From positions 1,014,590-1,078,589 of the forward strand of contig NZ_CP026993.1 in the NCBI RefSeq assembly GCF_013407145.1: 64,000 bases of DNA, written 5' to 3'. The DNA is from Nitrosopumilus cobalaminigenes. GTDB taxonomy: Archaea; Thermoproteota; Nitrososphaeria; Nitrososphaerales; Nitrosopumilaceae. Below are positions 1 through 8,452 of this stretch, one piece after another (position 1 is the stretch's first letter; every line of letters starts with the position of its first letter). Position numbers and translations under genes: made by a program. Under the pieces are notes generated by a model that saw only the letters and a list, made by a program, of their open reading frames with translations, did not search any database and was not told the origin of the DNA.

Positions 1-212
1 TGATCTGCAAGATTCCATGAACAATCAATTCCAATTATAGAATGGATTTTAGATTTGTCTTTTGGAAGTAATGTTTTTTCAGAAAATGGATCTAATACTA
101 ACCCTTTAGAGCCAATTTTTTTGATGTTTTGTGCAAGACCGAATTTGACCATTTTAGCAGCTGTACATTTTTTTGGGTCATCTTGATAGAACATTAAAAC
201 TTGTAATTTCAT
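1..212 (-). CDS. tsr3: Tsr3-like rRNA aminocarboxypropyltransferase, N-terminal part
   Basis: Only the first 70 or so codons lie in the window; the gene runs off the left edge. The reading frame from the ATG at 210-212 gives a start of MKLQVLMFYQDDPKKCTAAK and later an IDCSWN motif. The DPKKCT and DCSW motifs match the Tsr3/DUF367 family, which transfers the aminocarboxypropyl group of S-adenosylmethionine to a modified uridine of small-subunit rRNA. Family assignment comes from recalled motifs; the catalytic C-terminal half is not visible. Confidence 0.7.
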   Translation of the reverse strand, partial: MKLQVLMFYQDDPKKCTAAKMVKFGLAQNIKKIGSKGLVLDPFSEKTLLPKDKSKIHSIIGIDCSWNLAD

Positions 213-246
213 TTCAATTAAGAGAAAGTTGGGAAGTATTTTGAAT

Positions 247-3200
247 TTACTCTAATGTCTTGTAGGTAACTTTATAATAAAATCTTGAAACTTGGTCGTC
301 TTTTATCACTTCAACATTCCAATTTGCATCAGGTAGAAATTCTATTGAAGATTCTGGCAATATACTGAATTTCTCAAGACGTACATCAGGACCACTATAT
401 CTCACATTTAGACTAAGTCCATCAACTTCTACAACATCATAAATTTGTCCTTGTTTTCGAGTAGATTCACTAACTAAGCAGTCAGCATCAGGTCCAATAA
501 TGCAAATTCCAGTCACAGTTGATACTTTAAGATTAACTGCAGATTCATCCCCACGGATTGGGGTTACTAATGAACCAGAAATTACTCTAGGAGCAAGTTC
601 CACATCATCAGTTTTTTTCTCTTCGGTGAATATCGGAATTACTTTTTCTGCGATTCTATTTTCTTTTTCAATTACAGTTTCTAATTTTGGAGTATATGGT
701 TTTTCAATTACATTGAATTTCACTGAACTAGTTTCAAAATCGGCATCAACAGTAACTTCATAGGATCCAATTGCAGTCAATTTATCAGGAATTACATATT
801 GATGTGTAAATGAACCAGAAGGACTAGGACGTATTGTTTTTACAGGTCCAGTGTTAGTTCCACAATAAAAAGAGCCACAAGTTATTTCAGTTTCTGCTTT
901 TTTAATTACACTTACCTCAAATTTTTCTAAATACACAAGCTTTGAGGGTTTTCCAGAGATTACTACAACATCGCCAGGATAATATTCAGATTTGTCAGTA
1001 CTCAATAGTAATGTCAAATCTATATCGCCGCCAAATGAAAAGTCATTGGCAACACTGAATCTAGATTCAGTTTGAGTATTCACATAATTGGCACGAATAA
1101 TGTATTCACCTTCTTTGAAAAGAGTTGCAGGTAATTCGAATAGACTAGAAAAATCCCCACCTTGTTTTGGGTACACTGAAGATTGATGAATTTGCTTGTA
1201 TGGCCAAGTACCATCAAGTACTTTGATGCTCACTCGTTCAGGTACAACTAATCCTTCATCACCTTGAATTCGTTTGATGACATTACCAACTACTTTGAGT
1301 TTTTCACCAGCCTTATACAGTGATTTTTCAGTAGTAACAAACAAAGGATTTGCAGATAGCGTATCATGTTCAGGATCTTTAGAAACCTTAAAGAAAAGAT
1401 CAACATTATTGGAAGCGATTGCAACTTTGATCTTGTAAATACCATAATTGGATAATCTTACATCTCTACCTTCATCTACCTTTAATTTTTGTGGTTTTTC
1501 ATAAATTGGCAATTTCCAATCCCATGAAAAACGTTGGTTTTCCACAGTAGCACCAGAGTCATATCTAGTGCCGCTAGGATTTGTTACTGTAATAGATACA
1601 GAATTATCACCAGTTGGGGGAAGTAATCCAGTTACATGTACAGTCTCACCTAGACCATACACTTCTTTATCAGTAGAAATTATTGCACTAGTTACATCAA
1701 GAGAATCCACAATAGTGAAAGTTTCAGTTTTCATATGAGAGCCATATTGTGATTTTACAACATAGTTTCCAGCAGTGAAAATATTTTTGCTTACATCCAC
1801 ATCCACAGAATATAATCCAGATGTTTCAGGAATAGCTGAAAAAGTATAACCAGTAACTACACCACCAGATGACAAACCACTATTTTTTCCTTGTGTAATA
1901 ATTTCTAATGGTTGTCCATTTTCATGAGAGATGGAGACTTTGACTCCAGCACCAGTACCATAGCTTGAATTAGAATAAGGGTCTTCTACAAAACCAGCAA
2001 TCCTGATAGTTTCTCCAAATTCATAAGTATCTTTGTCAGTTCTAACAGTCAGAGGTTCACTAACCTTGATGAAATTTTTAGGATCTTCTACGACAGGAAT
2101 GACAACCTTTGCTGTACCAACATCTTGAGATACAGTAATTTTGTAAGTACCTAATCTATTCTTATGATCAGGTATAGTGAAAGTGTATTTGAATGAACCA
2201 TCCCCTAAAATAGTAACACCATCAAGAATTTTAAAACCAGCATCACTGCCGGAGCCAGAAATAGTAGAAGTTTGTTTTGTTTGAAGAATTTCCAAGTTCA
2301 AATTACTAACAAAAACATGATTTAGTCTACCGTTGATAGTAACTTTATCGCCTAATCCATAAGCTTCTTTGTCAACCCATAGAGAAATTGGAACATCTTC
2401 TTTGAAATCCTCAACTACTTCAAATACAGTAATGGCAGATTTGTCAAAATACTCTGCAACAATTTCATATGTACCAAATTTAGGATCGACAGTTGTGAGA
2501 AAAACACTAGTGCTAAATTTACCATTTGTAGGATACAAGTTCCCATTAGAAATCAAATTGCCGCTAGAATCAGTTACAGTGAATTTCATTCCTTCAAATG
2601 GAATTATGTCTGTTGCAAATCCAGTTATCGATACAGTCTGTCCCGGTATGTATTGGGATCTATCAGTGATTACAGAAAATTCTTCATCTTGCATAATTGC
2701 TTGTTCAATTATTTCATATCCGACTGAAAAACTAGTACTAGTTGTTGTTCCAGCATAACTTACAGAAACATCATAAGTTCCTTCATTAATTCCAAGGACT
2801 TGATGTAAACTAAGAGTTGTTTTATAATTTAATTTAAGATCAGGATAAAGTGTTACAATTTTATCAAAATTGGGTCCATGAATCTCAACAACAATCTGTG
2901 CGGGTTGAAAGAAAGGTTTTTCAACAAATATTTTTTCAGAAACAGTTCCAGAAATTACAGCAACCTCACCAAACAAATATGCAGGTTTTTCAGATGAAAC
3001 AGTTACATCTATTGTTTTAGATTCTTGAGTCTCTACCAACTTACCATTTGAAGAGCCAGCTGTAGATGTTACAAATTTCCAATCATCTACATTGTCAAAG
3101 TCATATCCATCATAGAGTCTCTGCCATGAAGTAAAATCATTTTTGATATCAGAGATAATAGGAGTTTTATCAATTACAATATTATTTGCATCTCGTAGTT

Positions 3201-3522
3201 CAACTGATTCATTTGCATCAGTGAACCAAACATTTTGATATGAATATGTCATAAATTGTCCAGGTTTTATTACAGTACCAAGTGGAATAGTCATTGTTTT
3301 CTTTAGAACGGTAGTAGATGCTATCTTCCATCCACTCATATCAATATCAGAATCAGTTGGATTGTACAGTTCAACCCATTCAGAAATAGATGTTGAATCA
3401 TCTCCAGGAGGATTAATGTCGACTTCGTTAATTACAACATTGTCAGACGTCTGTGCATATGCAGGTATCAAAATTCCTGCAAATAGAAGTACAGAAAATA
3501 CTAGCAATATGTTACGATTCAT
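247..3522 (-). CDS. giant secreted protein: lamin-tail domain plus seven Ig-like repeats
   Basis: This 1091-residue protein has a signal peptide (residues 1-23, cleavage after AYA). Residues about 26-122 look like a lamin-tail (LTD) domain, with VVINEVDINPP and WVELYNP. Seven copies follow of a module opening with a T-D-K-x-x-Y-x-x-G-(E/D)-x-V-x-I-x-G pattern, first near residue 172 and last in the final quarter (for example STDKSEYYPGDVVVISG). Such modules resemble bacterial Ig/MG2-type folds of surface proteins. No C-terminal membrane anchor or sorting motif is visible, so it may be released or attached through partners. The function is probably adhesive or structural at the cell surface, which is inference. 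Confidence 0.8.
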   Translation of the reverse strand: MNRNILLVFSVLLFAGILIPAYAQTSDNVVINEVDINPPGDDSTSISEWVELYNPTDSDIDMSGWKIASTTVLKKTMTIPLGTVIKPGQFMTYSYQNVWFTDANESVELRDANNIVIDKTPIISDIKNDFTSWQRLYDGYDFDNVDDWKFVTSTAGSSNGKLVETQESKTIDVTVSSEKPAYLFGEVAVISGTVSEKIFVEKPFFQPAQIVVEIHGPNFDKIVTLYPDLKLNYKTTLSLHQVLGINEGTYDVSVSYAGTTTSTSFSVGYEIIEQAIMQDEEFSVITDRSQYIPGQTVSITGFATDIIPFEGMKFTVTDSSGNLISNGNLYPTNGKFSTSVFLTTVDPKFGTYEIVAEYFDKSAITVFEVVEDFKEDVPISLWVDKEAYGLGDKVTINGRLNHVFVSNLNLEILQTKQTSTISGSGSDAGFKILDGVTILGDGSFKYTFTIPDHKNRLGTYKITVSQDVGTAKVVIPVVEDPKNFIKVSEPLTVRTDKDTYEFGETIRIAGFVEDPYSNSSYGTGAGVKVSISHENGQPLEIITQGKNSGLSSGGVVTGYTFSAIPETSGLYSVDVDVSKNIFTAGNYVVKSQYGSHMKTETFTIVDSLDVTSAIISTDKEVYGLGETVHVTGLLPPTGDNSVSITVTNPSGTRYDSGATVENQRFSWDWKLPIYEKPQKLKVDEGRDVRLSNYGIYKIKVAIASNNVDLFFKVSKDPEHDTLSANPLFVTTEKSLYKAGEKLKVVGNVIKRIQGDEGLVVPERVSIKVLDGTWPYKQIHQSSVYPKQGGDFSSLFELPATLFKEGEYIIRANYVNTQTESRFSVANDFSFGGDIDLTLLLSTDKSEYYPGDVVVISGKPSKLVYLEKFEVSVIKKAETEITCGSFYCGTNTGPVKTIRPSPSGSFTHQYVIPDKLTAIGSYEVTVDADFETSSVKFNVIEKPYTPKLETVIEKENRIAEKVIPIFTEEKKTDDVELAPRVISGSLVTPIRGDESAVNLKVSTVTGICIIGPDADCLVSESTRKQGQIYDVVEVDGLSLNVRYSGPDVRLEKFSILPESSIEFLPDANWNVEVIKDDQVSRFYYKVTYKTLE

Positions 3523-3659
3523 CGTGATTCCTGATTTGATTGCCTAATAGACTCATTTTAGAATGGGATTGAGGAAAAGTTGAGCTAATTGTTAAAGTCA
3601 TATATCTTAAAACCATCAAAAGATATTACGACTTTTTAGTATTAAGGGGCACGAAGGAA

Positions 3660-3905
3660 TTATTCTTCCAAATAGTCACATTTTGGGCATTTTTTATCAG
3701 TAATTTTAGAACCACATTCAACACATATTCCTTCAGGGAGGGCATTTGTGATGGATTGACGTCTTTTTTCAACATACAATTTGACTCCAAAAAATAACAA
3801 CACCCCAATCAAAGCAGAATAATGAAACGGAACATACTGAGTAATTCCAAGCACAACTAGGAAAATACCTACAATTAAAACAATGTCACGTCTCTCAAAT
3901 TTCAT
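3660..3905 (-). CDS. small membrane protein with C-terminal zinc ribbon
   Basis: An 81-residue protein that I do not recognise. Residues about 8-45 form two closely spaced hydrophobic segments. The tail then carries a CVECG...CPKC pair typical of a zinc ribbon, ending in an acidic YLEE. The ATG at 3903-3905 is well placed. It stands alone between the giant secreted protein and the tRNA gene on the same strand. The zinc ribbon is probably cytoplasmic given the positive KRR stretch after the second helix. Confidence 0.7.
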   Translation of the reverse strand: MKFERRDIVLIVGIFLVVLGITQYVPFHYSALIGVLLFFGVKLYVEKRRQSITNALPEGICVECGSKITDKKCPKCDYLEE

Positions 3906-4047
3906 TAATCCCCAGCAGCCAAATTATTCATAAAAACATGCCGGAGCTCAGACTCAATTAGTTTACTTCATTTCAAAGTCATTACTCTAACTCTTCCTCA
4001 TTGCTCGGCAGTTAGATTATGCAATGATTTGTTAATAAGATAATGAA

Positions 4048-4124
4048 TGGTGGGATCGGCGAAATTTGAATTCGCGACCTCTGCGTCCCAAACGCAGAAT
4101 CATACCAAGCTAGACCACGATCCC
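4048..4124 (-). tRNA. tRNA-Pro (anticodon UGG) with encoded CCA
   Basis: The minus strand folds into a full cloverleaf. The acceptor stem is GGGATCG/CGATCCC and the anticodon stem CTGCG/CGCAG encloses loop TTTGGGA, giving anticodon TGG for proline. The T arm is GCGAA TTCAAAT TTCGC. Discriminator A (4051) is followed by CCA at 4048-4050, so the 3' end is encoded. No intron interrupts the anticodon loop. Confidence 0.95.
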
Positions 4125-4196
4125 AGTAAAACCAAAGAATTGCCCAATTTAAGCTTCACAGATAATCATTTTAAAGGCAAATTTAGGATCGAAATT

Positions 4197-5093
4197 GTGC
4201 AGACAGAACAATACATCAAAGCTGGAAAAATTGCAGCTGAAGTCAGAGAAATGGTCAGAGTCAAAGACTGGATTGGTAAAACAGTTTTTGAGATATGTGA
4301 AGAAGTAGAAGGCGAAATAAAAAAACGAGGGGCAAAATGTGCATTTCCAGTAAATGCAAGTATAAATGAAATTGCAGCTCACTACACTGCAGAACCAGAT
4401 GATCCTATCACGATTAAAGATACAGATTTAGTAAAAATTGATCTTGGTGCACAAATTGATGGGTACATTGCAGATACGGCAGTAACAGTATGTTATGATG
4501 CACAGTATGATGGACTAGTACAAGCTGCAGAAGAAGCATTAGGAAATGCAATGTCTATGATAAAGTCAGGGGTTAAAGCAAGTGACATTGGACGAACTAT
4601 TGAAACAACAATTAAAAAAATGGGATTCAAACCAATTGCAAATCTCAGTGGTCATTCTTTAGAACAATATACAATACATGCAGGAAAATCAATTCCAAAT
4701 ATTTGGTCAATTGGCGGATTTTCACTTTCGGAAAATTCAGCATATGCTTGTGAACCATTTGTAACTACAGAGCAAGGAGGCGGTTTTGTTAGAAATGGGC
4801 AAATCAAAAACATTTTTGCAATAAATTCACGAAAGAAAACAAAGAATGCCGAAGCTGACAAACTCTTAGACTTCATTTGGGAGAATTGTAACATGCTTCC
4901 ATTTGCATTAAGATGGCTTACAAAAGAATTGGAAGTAAAAGAAGCAAGAGAATTATTGGATTTTCTAGTAAAGAAAAAAGCAGTACAAGCATATCCAGTT
5001 CTAATAGAGGTAAACGAGCAAAGAGTTGCACAAGCAGAACACACGTTCATTCCAAATGAAACAGGTGTAACTGTCACAACAAAGGCCGAATGA
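4197..5093 (+). CDS. map: methionine aminopeptidase, type II
   Basis: Removes the initiator methionine from nascent proteins. From the GTG at 4197 it is 298 residues, the usual archaeal type II length. All five metal ligands are visible: D82 and D93 (DLGAQIDGYIAD), H153 (SGHSLE), E186 (CEPF) and E281 (AEHTF); H62 in AAHYTA is the substrate-binding histidine. The open frame continues upstream to 4047, but that extension runs antisense through tRNA-Pro and has no family similarity. Type II enzymes begin near EQYIKAGKIA, so I place the start at GTG 4197, shortly after an AGG. Confidence 0.92.
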   Translation: MQTEQYIKAGKIAAEVREMVRVKDWIGKTVFEICEEVEGEIKKRGAKCAFPVNASINEIAAHYTAEPDDPITIKDTDLVKIDLGAQIDGYIADTAVTVCYDAQYDGLVQAAEEALGNAMSMIKSGVKASDIGRTIETTIKKMGFKPIANLSGHSLEQYTIHAGKSIPNIWSIGGFSLSENSAYACEPFVTTEQGGGFVRNGQIKNIFAINSRKKTKNAEADKLLDFIWENCNMLPFALRWLTKELEVKEARELLDFLVKKKAVQAYPVLIEVNEQRVAQAEHTFIPNETGVTVTTKAE

Positions 5094-5115
5094 AAATTTT
5101 CAGGAATGGTAAAAT

Positions 5116-5229
5116 TTGAGTGAAGAAGTCAGTCCTTGCCCCAAATGCAAAGGATTCATGTTCAGAGAGCAAGGAGAAGCAGTATCATGGTTTTGTCCAA
5201 CCTGTAATGTGAAATACAAAACAGAGTAA
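5116..5229 (+). CDS. 37-residue zinc-ribbon microprotein
   Basis: A TTG at 5116 opens a 37-codon frame. It encodes MSEEVSPCPKCKGF, a short linker, then CPTCNVKYKTE and a stop. Two CPxC knuckles about 20 residues apart are the minimum for a single zinc ribbon. It follows map by 22 nt on the same strand, so it may be cotranscribed. It ends 2 bp before the converging zinc-ribbon gene at 5232. No function can be given, and the TTG start is inferred from the protein pattern. Confidence 0.6.
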   Translation: MSEEVSPCPKCKGFMFREQGEAVSWFCPTCNVKYKTE

Positions 5230-5231
5230 GA

Positions 5232-5414
5232 TTATTGTTCTATAGTTTCGCCAAAGATTTTTTCAATTCTTGTCAACCCATCACAGGAATTACACTTTGA
5301 ATTTTCTGCAAATAACACATCACCATCTTTGAATTTTCTCCTAGTCAGAGTACCACATTTAGTGCATTGCTCTACAGTATATTCAGTAGTAATTTTTTTC
5401 TTTGAAAATATCAT
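5232..5414 (-). CDS. 60-residue zinc-ribbon protein
   Basis: A small basic protein with CTKCG near residue 17 and CNSCDG near residue 41, a two-knuckle zinc ribbon. Its ATG overlaps the stop of the upstream DUF1512 gene by 4 bp (ATGA), which indicates translational coupling and cotranscription. Function unknown; a nucleic-acid or protein-binding role is only a guess from the fold. Confidence 0.75.
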   Translation of the reverse strand: MIFSKKKITTEYTVEQCTKCGTLTRRKFKDGDVLFAENSKCNSCDGLTRIEKIFGETIEQ

Positions 5415-6541
5415 TGTGGCACTCCTGATGTATTCCCTACTCCAATAATGACTACAGATTGACCTTCAGCGGTATTTTCACGAATCATTTCATGTACTTG
5501 TGAACGAACATCATCAGCAATGTCAGCAATTTCTTTAGTCATCAGTGTAATTGCCTCTTTAACAGATTGTTTAATGACAATAGAGAAAATTGGAATTTCT
5601 TTACTAGCAGCGATTGCTTCAATTTGGAATCGTTCTGTACCAATGCCACCTATTGCTGCACCAAATCCTTGAGCAATAGTTGCAGAATCCTCACCTTCCA
5701 TTTTCAATGCAGCATCAATCATAATTATTGCATCAATTTTGTTTTCTGTGATGATTTTTTCTAATCCATCTGCAGGTCTTCCTACAGTTGAGCCAGGACC
5801 TTCAGCTTTTAAAAGATGCAAATGTCTATTTTCAAACTCAGTTTTCGCCCAAGATGTTTCCAGTGCAACTGTTTCTTTATTACAATCCAACATCATTTTT
5901 CCAACAATCATTGGACCAATTCCATCACCCACAGGTTGACCTGCTTTAAATGCAGGAATTGCTTCTTTCATTGCTTCTGCCTGCTCCATTATAAAAGGCA
6001 GAATCATTTGTAAAGGTAAAATCAACGGATAGTTGTTTTGTTTTTTCGCAGTCAAGAACATGTGATTGATGATTTTGTAAATCATTTGTAGCGAGGATGC
6101 AATTTCAAGTAATGTTTGGACTTTGGTTAATTCTATATCAGACATTTCAGGAGATAATGACTTTACATGATTTCTAGTATAGTCTTCTCTAGACCTAACT
6201 GTATGTCGTACTTTGTCAACAATCCCATTAGGATCCATATCAACTGGCATGATTGTAAAATAATCTAAAAATTTATCAATTTTTTTTACAGGATCTTCTT
6301 TTGGATTTAAATTATTTTTAATGTAATTGATTAGTTCAGTTCTGGATTCTTCTCTAAAACTATCTAATTTTTTGAGTCCTTTTTTGATTTCTCGTGAAGT
6401 AACAAACAATTGAATTTGTTGTCCATAAAACACAAAGAGGATTATCGGAAGAATCCAAACTAACATCATAAGCGGATTTGAATCATCACTCATCGAAAAC
6501 AGCTGATCAAAATCAAAATTTGTAAAATTCACTAGAATCAA
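5411..6541 (-). CDS. DUF1512-type membrane-anchored archaeal protein
   Basis: A 376-residue protein with one N-terminal membrane helix at about residues 24-45, then a long soluble region rich in helices. It matches my memory of the archaeal DUF1512 family, which has no known activity. The C-terminal third has glycine-rich stretches (IAQGFGAAIGGIG, VVIIGVGNTSGVPQ) that could form a nucleotide-like pocket, which is speculation. The opening codon is TTG, and internal GTG or ATG starts a few residues later are possible. It is divergent from tbp and coupled to the downstream zinc-ribbon gene. Confidence 0.7.
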   Translation of the reverse strand: MILVNFTNFDFDQLFSMSDDSNPLMMLVWILPIILFVFYGQQIQLFVTSREIKKGLKKLDSFREESRTELINYIKNNLNPKEDPVKKIDKFLDYFTIMPVDMDPNGIVDKVRHTVRSREDYTRNHVKSLSPEMSDIELTKVQTLLEIASSLQMIYKIINHMFLTAKKQNNYPLILPLQMILPFIMEQAEAMKEAIPAFKAGQPVGDGIGPMIVGKMMLDCNKETVALETSWAKTEFENRHLHLLKAEGPGSTVGRPADGLEKIITENKIDAIIMIDAALKMEGEDSATIAQGFGAAIGGIGTERFQIEAIAASKEIPIFSIVIKQSVKEAITLMTKEIADIADDVRSQVHEMIRENTAEGQSVVIIGVGNTSGVPQ

Positions 6542-6642
6542 GATTTCTTAGAACCAAATTAAAGCATTCGTCCCAATTTTAGAGATCAGTGGACTAGTCA
6601 AAGTGTAGAAAATGTGTATTTGAGAGTGAATAATGGCGAGTG

Positions 6643-6653
6643 CTTTTATTATA
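6643..6653 (+). promoter_or_regulatory. TATA box of tbp
   Basis: CTTTTATTATA ends 24 nt before the ATG at 6678, so transcription should start at or just before that codon. This favours the 6678 start over the in-frame ATG at 6633, which lies upstream of the box. Confidence 0.55.
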
Positions 6654-6677
6654 GTTAAAATACAAAAAAAGCCGAAT

Positions 6678-7238
6678 ATGCCACAAACAAAACCTATCGT
6701 AAGTGTAGAAAATGTTGTAGCTTCAGCAGACGTAATGCAGAAGATGGATTTGAATGAAATTACTAGAACATTCCCAGATGTTGAATATCATCCGGATCAA
6801 TTTCCAGGTCTAGTTTTCAGATTAAAAACTCCAAAGACAGCAACTTTGATTTTCACATCTGGTAAAATGGTATGTACTGGTTCAAAATCTGAAGAAATGG
6901 CCAGAAAAGCAGTAAAAACTGTAGTCCAGAAACTTCGAAAAGGAGGGATTAAAGTCAAAAAAGACGCAGTAGTAACAATCCAAAATATTGTTGCATCAAT
7001 CAACCTAGGTGGAAAAATCCATTTAGAGCAAGCTGCAAGAACCCTACCAAGAAGTATGTATGAGCCAGAACAATTTCCAGGCCTCATTCACAGAATGCTA
7101 GATCCTAAGACAGTGATTTTGTTATTTTCATCAGGAAAACTTGTCTGTACGGGTGCTAAACAAGAACCAGATGTATATCGTTCTGTAAACAACTTACATG
7201 CATTACTAGAAGAGAAAGAATTAATGATTTATGACTAA
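6678..7238 (+). CDS. tbp: TATA-box-binding protein
   Basis: The general transcription factor that binds the TATA box and recruits TFB and RNA polymerase. The 186-residue product contains two imperfect direct repeats that form the saddle: VENVVASADV...FPGLVFRLKTPK...FTSGKMVCTGSKSE, then IQNIVASINL...FPGLIHRMLDPK...FSSGKLVCTGAKQE. The frame extends upstream to ATG 6633, but archaeal TBPs start just before the first repeat and a TATA box lies between the two ATGs, so I use 6678. The product ends in a short tail MIYD. Confidence 0.95.
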   Translation: MPQTKPIVSVENVVASADVMQKMDLNEITRTFPDVEYHPDQFPGLVFRLKTPKTATLIFTSGKMVCTGSKSEEMARKAVKTVVQKLRKGGIKVKKDAVVTIQNIVASINLGGKIHLEQAARTLPRSMYEPEQFPGLIHRMLDPKTVILLFSSGKLVCTGAKQEPDVYRSVNNLHALLEEKELMIYD

Positions 7239-7288
7239 ATCATAAATCTAAAATCTATTTCCATTAATTTTTAATTTTAAAAAACTAG

Positions 7289-7618
7289 TTATTTTATTGG
7301 ACTTCCCAATGGAATGTCTTCAGTTACAGTCAACCAAAAGGGTTTGTCATCAACATCAGCAGCTAACAGCATTGCATTTGATTCTACTCCAGCCATTTTT
7401 TTGGGTTCAAGATTTGCAAGTACAATAACTGTTTTTCCTACAATGTCTTCAGGTTGAAAATATTGTGCACCGCCAATAATTACTTCGCGCTGATCATCAT
7501 TTCCCAAATCAATTTTACCTTTGATGATTCGTGATTTTCCCTCAATTGGTTCAGTTGCAATAATTTTTGCAACTCGAATATCTAACTTTGCAAAGTCATC
7601 ATATGATACTGTAGACAT
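7289..7618 (-). CDS. EMAP-II/CsaA-type tRNA-binding OB-fold protein
   Basis: A 109-residue stand-alone tRNA-binding domain. It has the family hallmarks FAKLDIRVAKI near residue 9, a central GGAQYF, and VIVLANLEPKKMAGVESNAMLLAA. This is the domain found at the C-terminus of many methionyl-tRNA synthetases and in CsaA. A free version may act in trans with an aminoacyl-tRNA synthetase. Its gene converges with tbp across a 50-bp AT-rich gap. Confidence 0.85.
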   Translation of the reverse strand: MSTVSYDDFAKLDIRVAKIIATEPIEGKSRIIKGKIDLGNDDQREVIIGGAQYFQPEDIVGKTVIVLANLEPKKMAGVESNAMLLAADVDDKPFWLTVTEDIPLGSPIK

Positions 7619-7658
7619 GATTAATCGTAATTACTCCTGTTAAAATGAATTTCGAATG

Positions 7659-7874
7659 TCATTGTAAATCTTTTTTGTTTATCCCACTAGTTTCAATTTC
7701 ATATCTTAATGCAGCAGGAATCTCCATGTATTTTTTATTCACCATTTCAATAATTTGATCTTCAGGGACATTTACTTTTTTCAATAATTTTCCTCGTTGA
7801 TGCGCATATGCATTTTTCCAAAAACCAGCACCATCTAATGTTTCAATTTTTGGCATGTATTTTGTCGGTTTCAT
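7659..7874 (-). CDS. small conserved-looking hypothetical protein
   Basis: About 71 residues beginning MKPTKYMPKIETLDGAGFWK and ending in a lysine-rich tail. It lies 40 bp upstream of the tRNA-binding OB protein on the same strand, so the two are probably one transcript. The frame extends to an ATG at 7914-7916 (85 residues), but that extension is a run of basic residues with little character. I do not recognise the family. The region GFWKNAYAHQRGKLLKK suggests RNA contact, which is inference. Confidence 0.6.
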   Translation of the reverse strand: MKPTKYMPKIETLDGAGFWKNAYAHQRGKLLKKVNVPEDQIIEMVNKKYMEIPAALRYEIETSGINKKDLQ

Positions 7875-7996
7875 TTTCTTTTTAAATTTTAAGTGACTGT
7901 GACGGAAGAATGGCAAACGCCATTGGAACTGGAGTTAATGTTCCGGATTTTAGGCATGTTACCCATCACAGTCTATTTCAAATGTTGTTGGAATCT

Positions 7997-8006
7997 AATA
8001 TATTTA
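7997..8006 (+). promoter_or_regulatory. TATA box before the SRPBCC gene
   Basis: AATATATTTA lies 24-34 nt before the ATG at 8031, the spacing expected for a transcript with a very short leader. Confidence 0.5.
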
Positions 8007-8030
8007 ATGCGGACTAAATGATTCTAGAGC

Positions 8031-8447
8031 ATGGCTACAATCGAAGTAGAAGTTGAAATTGATGCAAGTATTGACAAAGTATGGGACGTTGTCTCAGATA
8101 TAGACAATGAACCAAAATTTTGGAAGGGAACTAAAGAAGTCAGAAATATTTCAAAAGAAGGAGACACAGTTAACAGAGAAGTTACAATTGCTTTTAGAGA
8201 TCAAAAATGTTTGCAACAAGTGAAAATCTTTCCTAAAGAGAAAATTCATGCAAAATTCACAAAAGGTATCATTGACGGTGAAAAAATAGTCTCATTGTCA
8301 GAGAAAAACGATAAAACTACACTTACCACGTTTTGGGACATTAGGTTAACTGGCATGATGGGGATGTTTACAGGCATGATTAAGAAGCATATCAAAAGTG
8401 GAACCGAGCAAGCCATGCAAAGCATCAAAGAAGAAATCGAGAGATAG
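8031..8447 (+). CDS. SRPBCC (START-like) ligand-binding protein
   Basis: A 138-residue protein that opens with VEVEIDASIDKVWDVVSDIDNEPKFW, the first strand and helices of the SRPBCC/polyketide-cyclase fold, and ends with an amphipathic helix (MIKKHIKSGTEQAMQSIKEE). The fold encloses a hydrophobic pocket for lipids or aromatic ligands. It lies 5 bp before the glycosyltransferase gene, so a shared role in lipid or cell-surface metabolism is plausible but unproven. Confidence 0.8.
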   Translation: MATIEVEVEIDASIDKVWDVVSDIDNEPKFWKGTKEVRNISKEGDTVNREVTIAFRDQKCLQQVKIFPKEKIHAKFTKGIIDGEKIVSLSEKNDKTTLTTFWDIRLTGMMGMFTGMIKKHIKSGTEQAMQSIKEEIER

Positions 8448-8452
8448 GTTTC

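Noticed and set aside
4047-4196. N-terminal 50 residues of the long map frame
   Set aside because: This segment is antisense to tRNA-Pro and has no match to the aminopeptidase fold.
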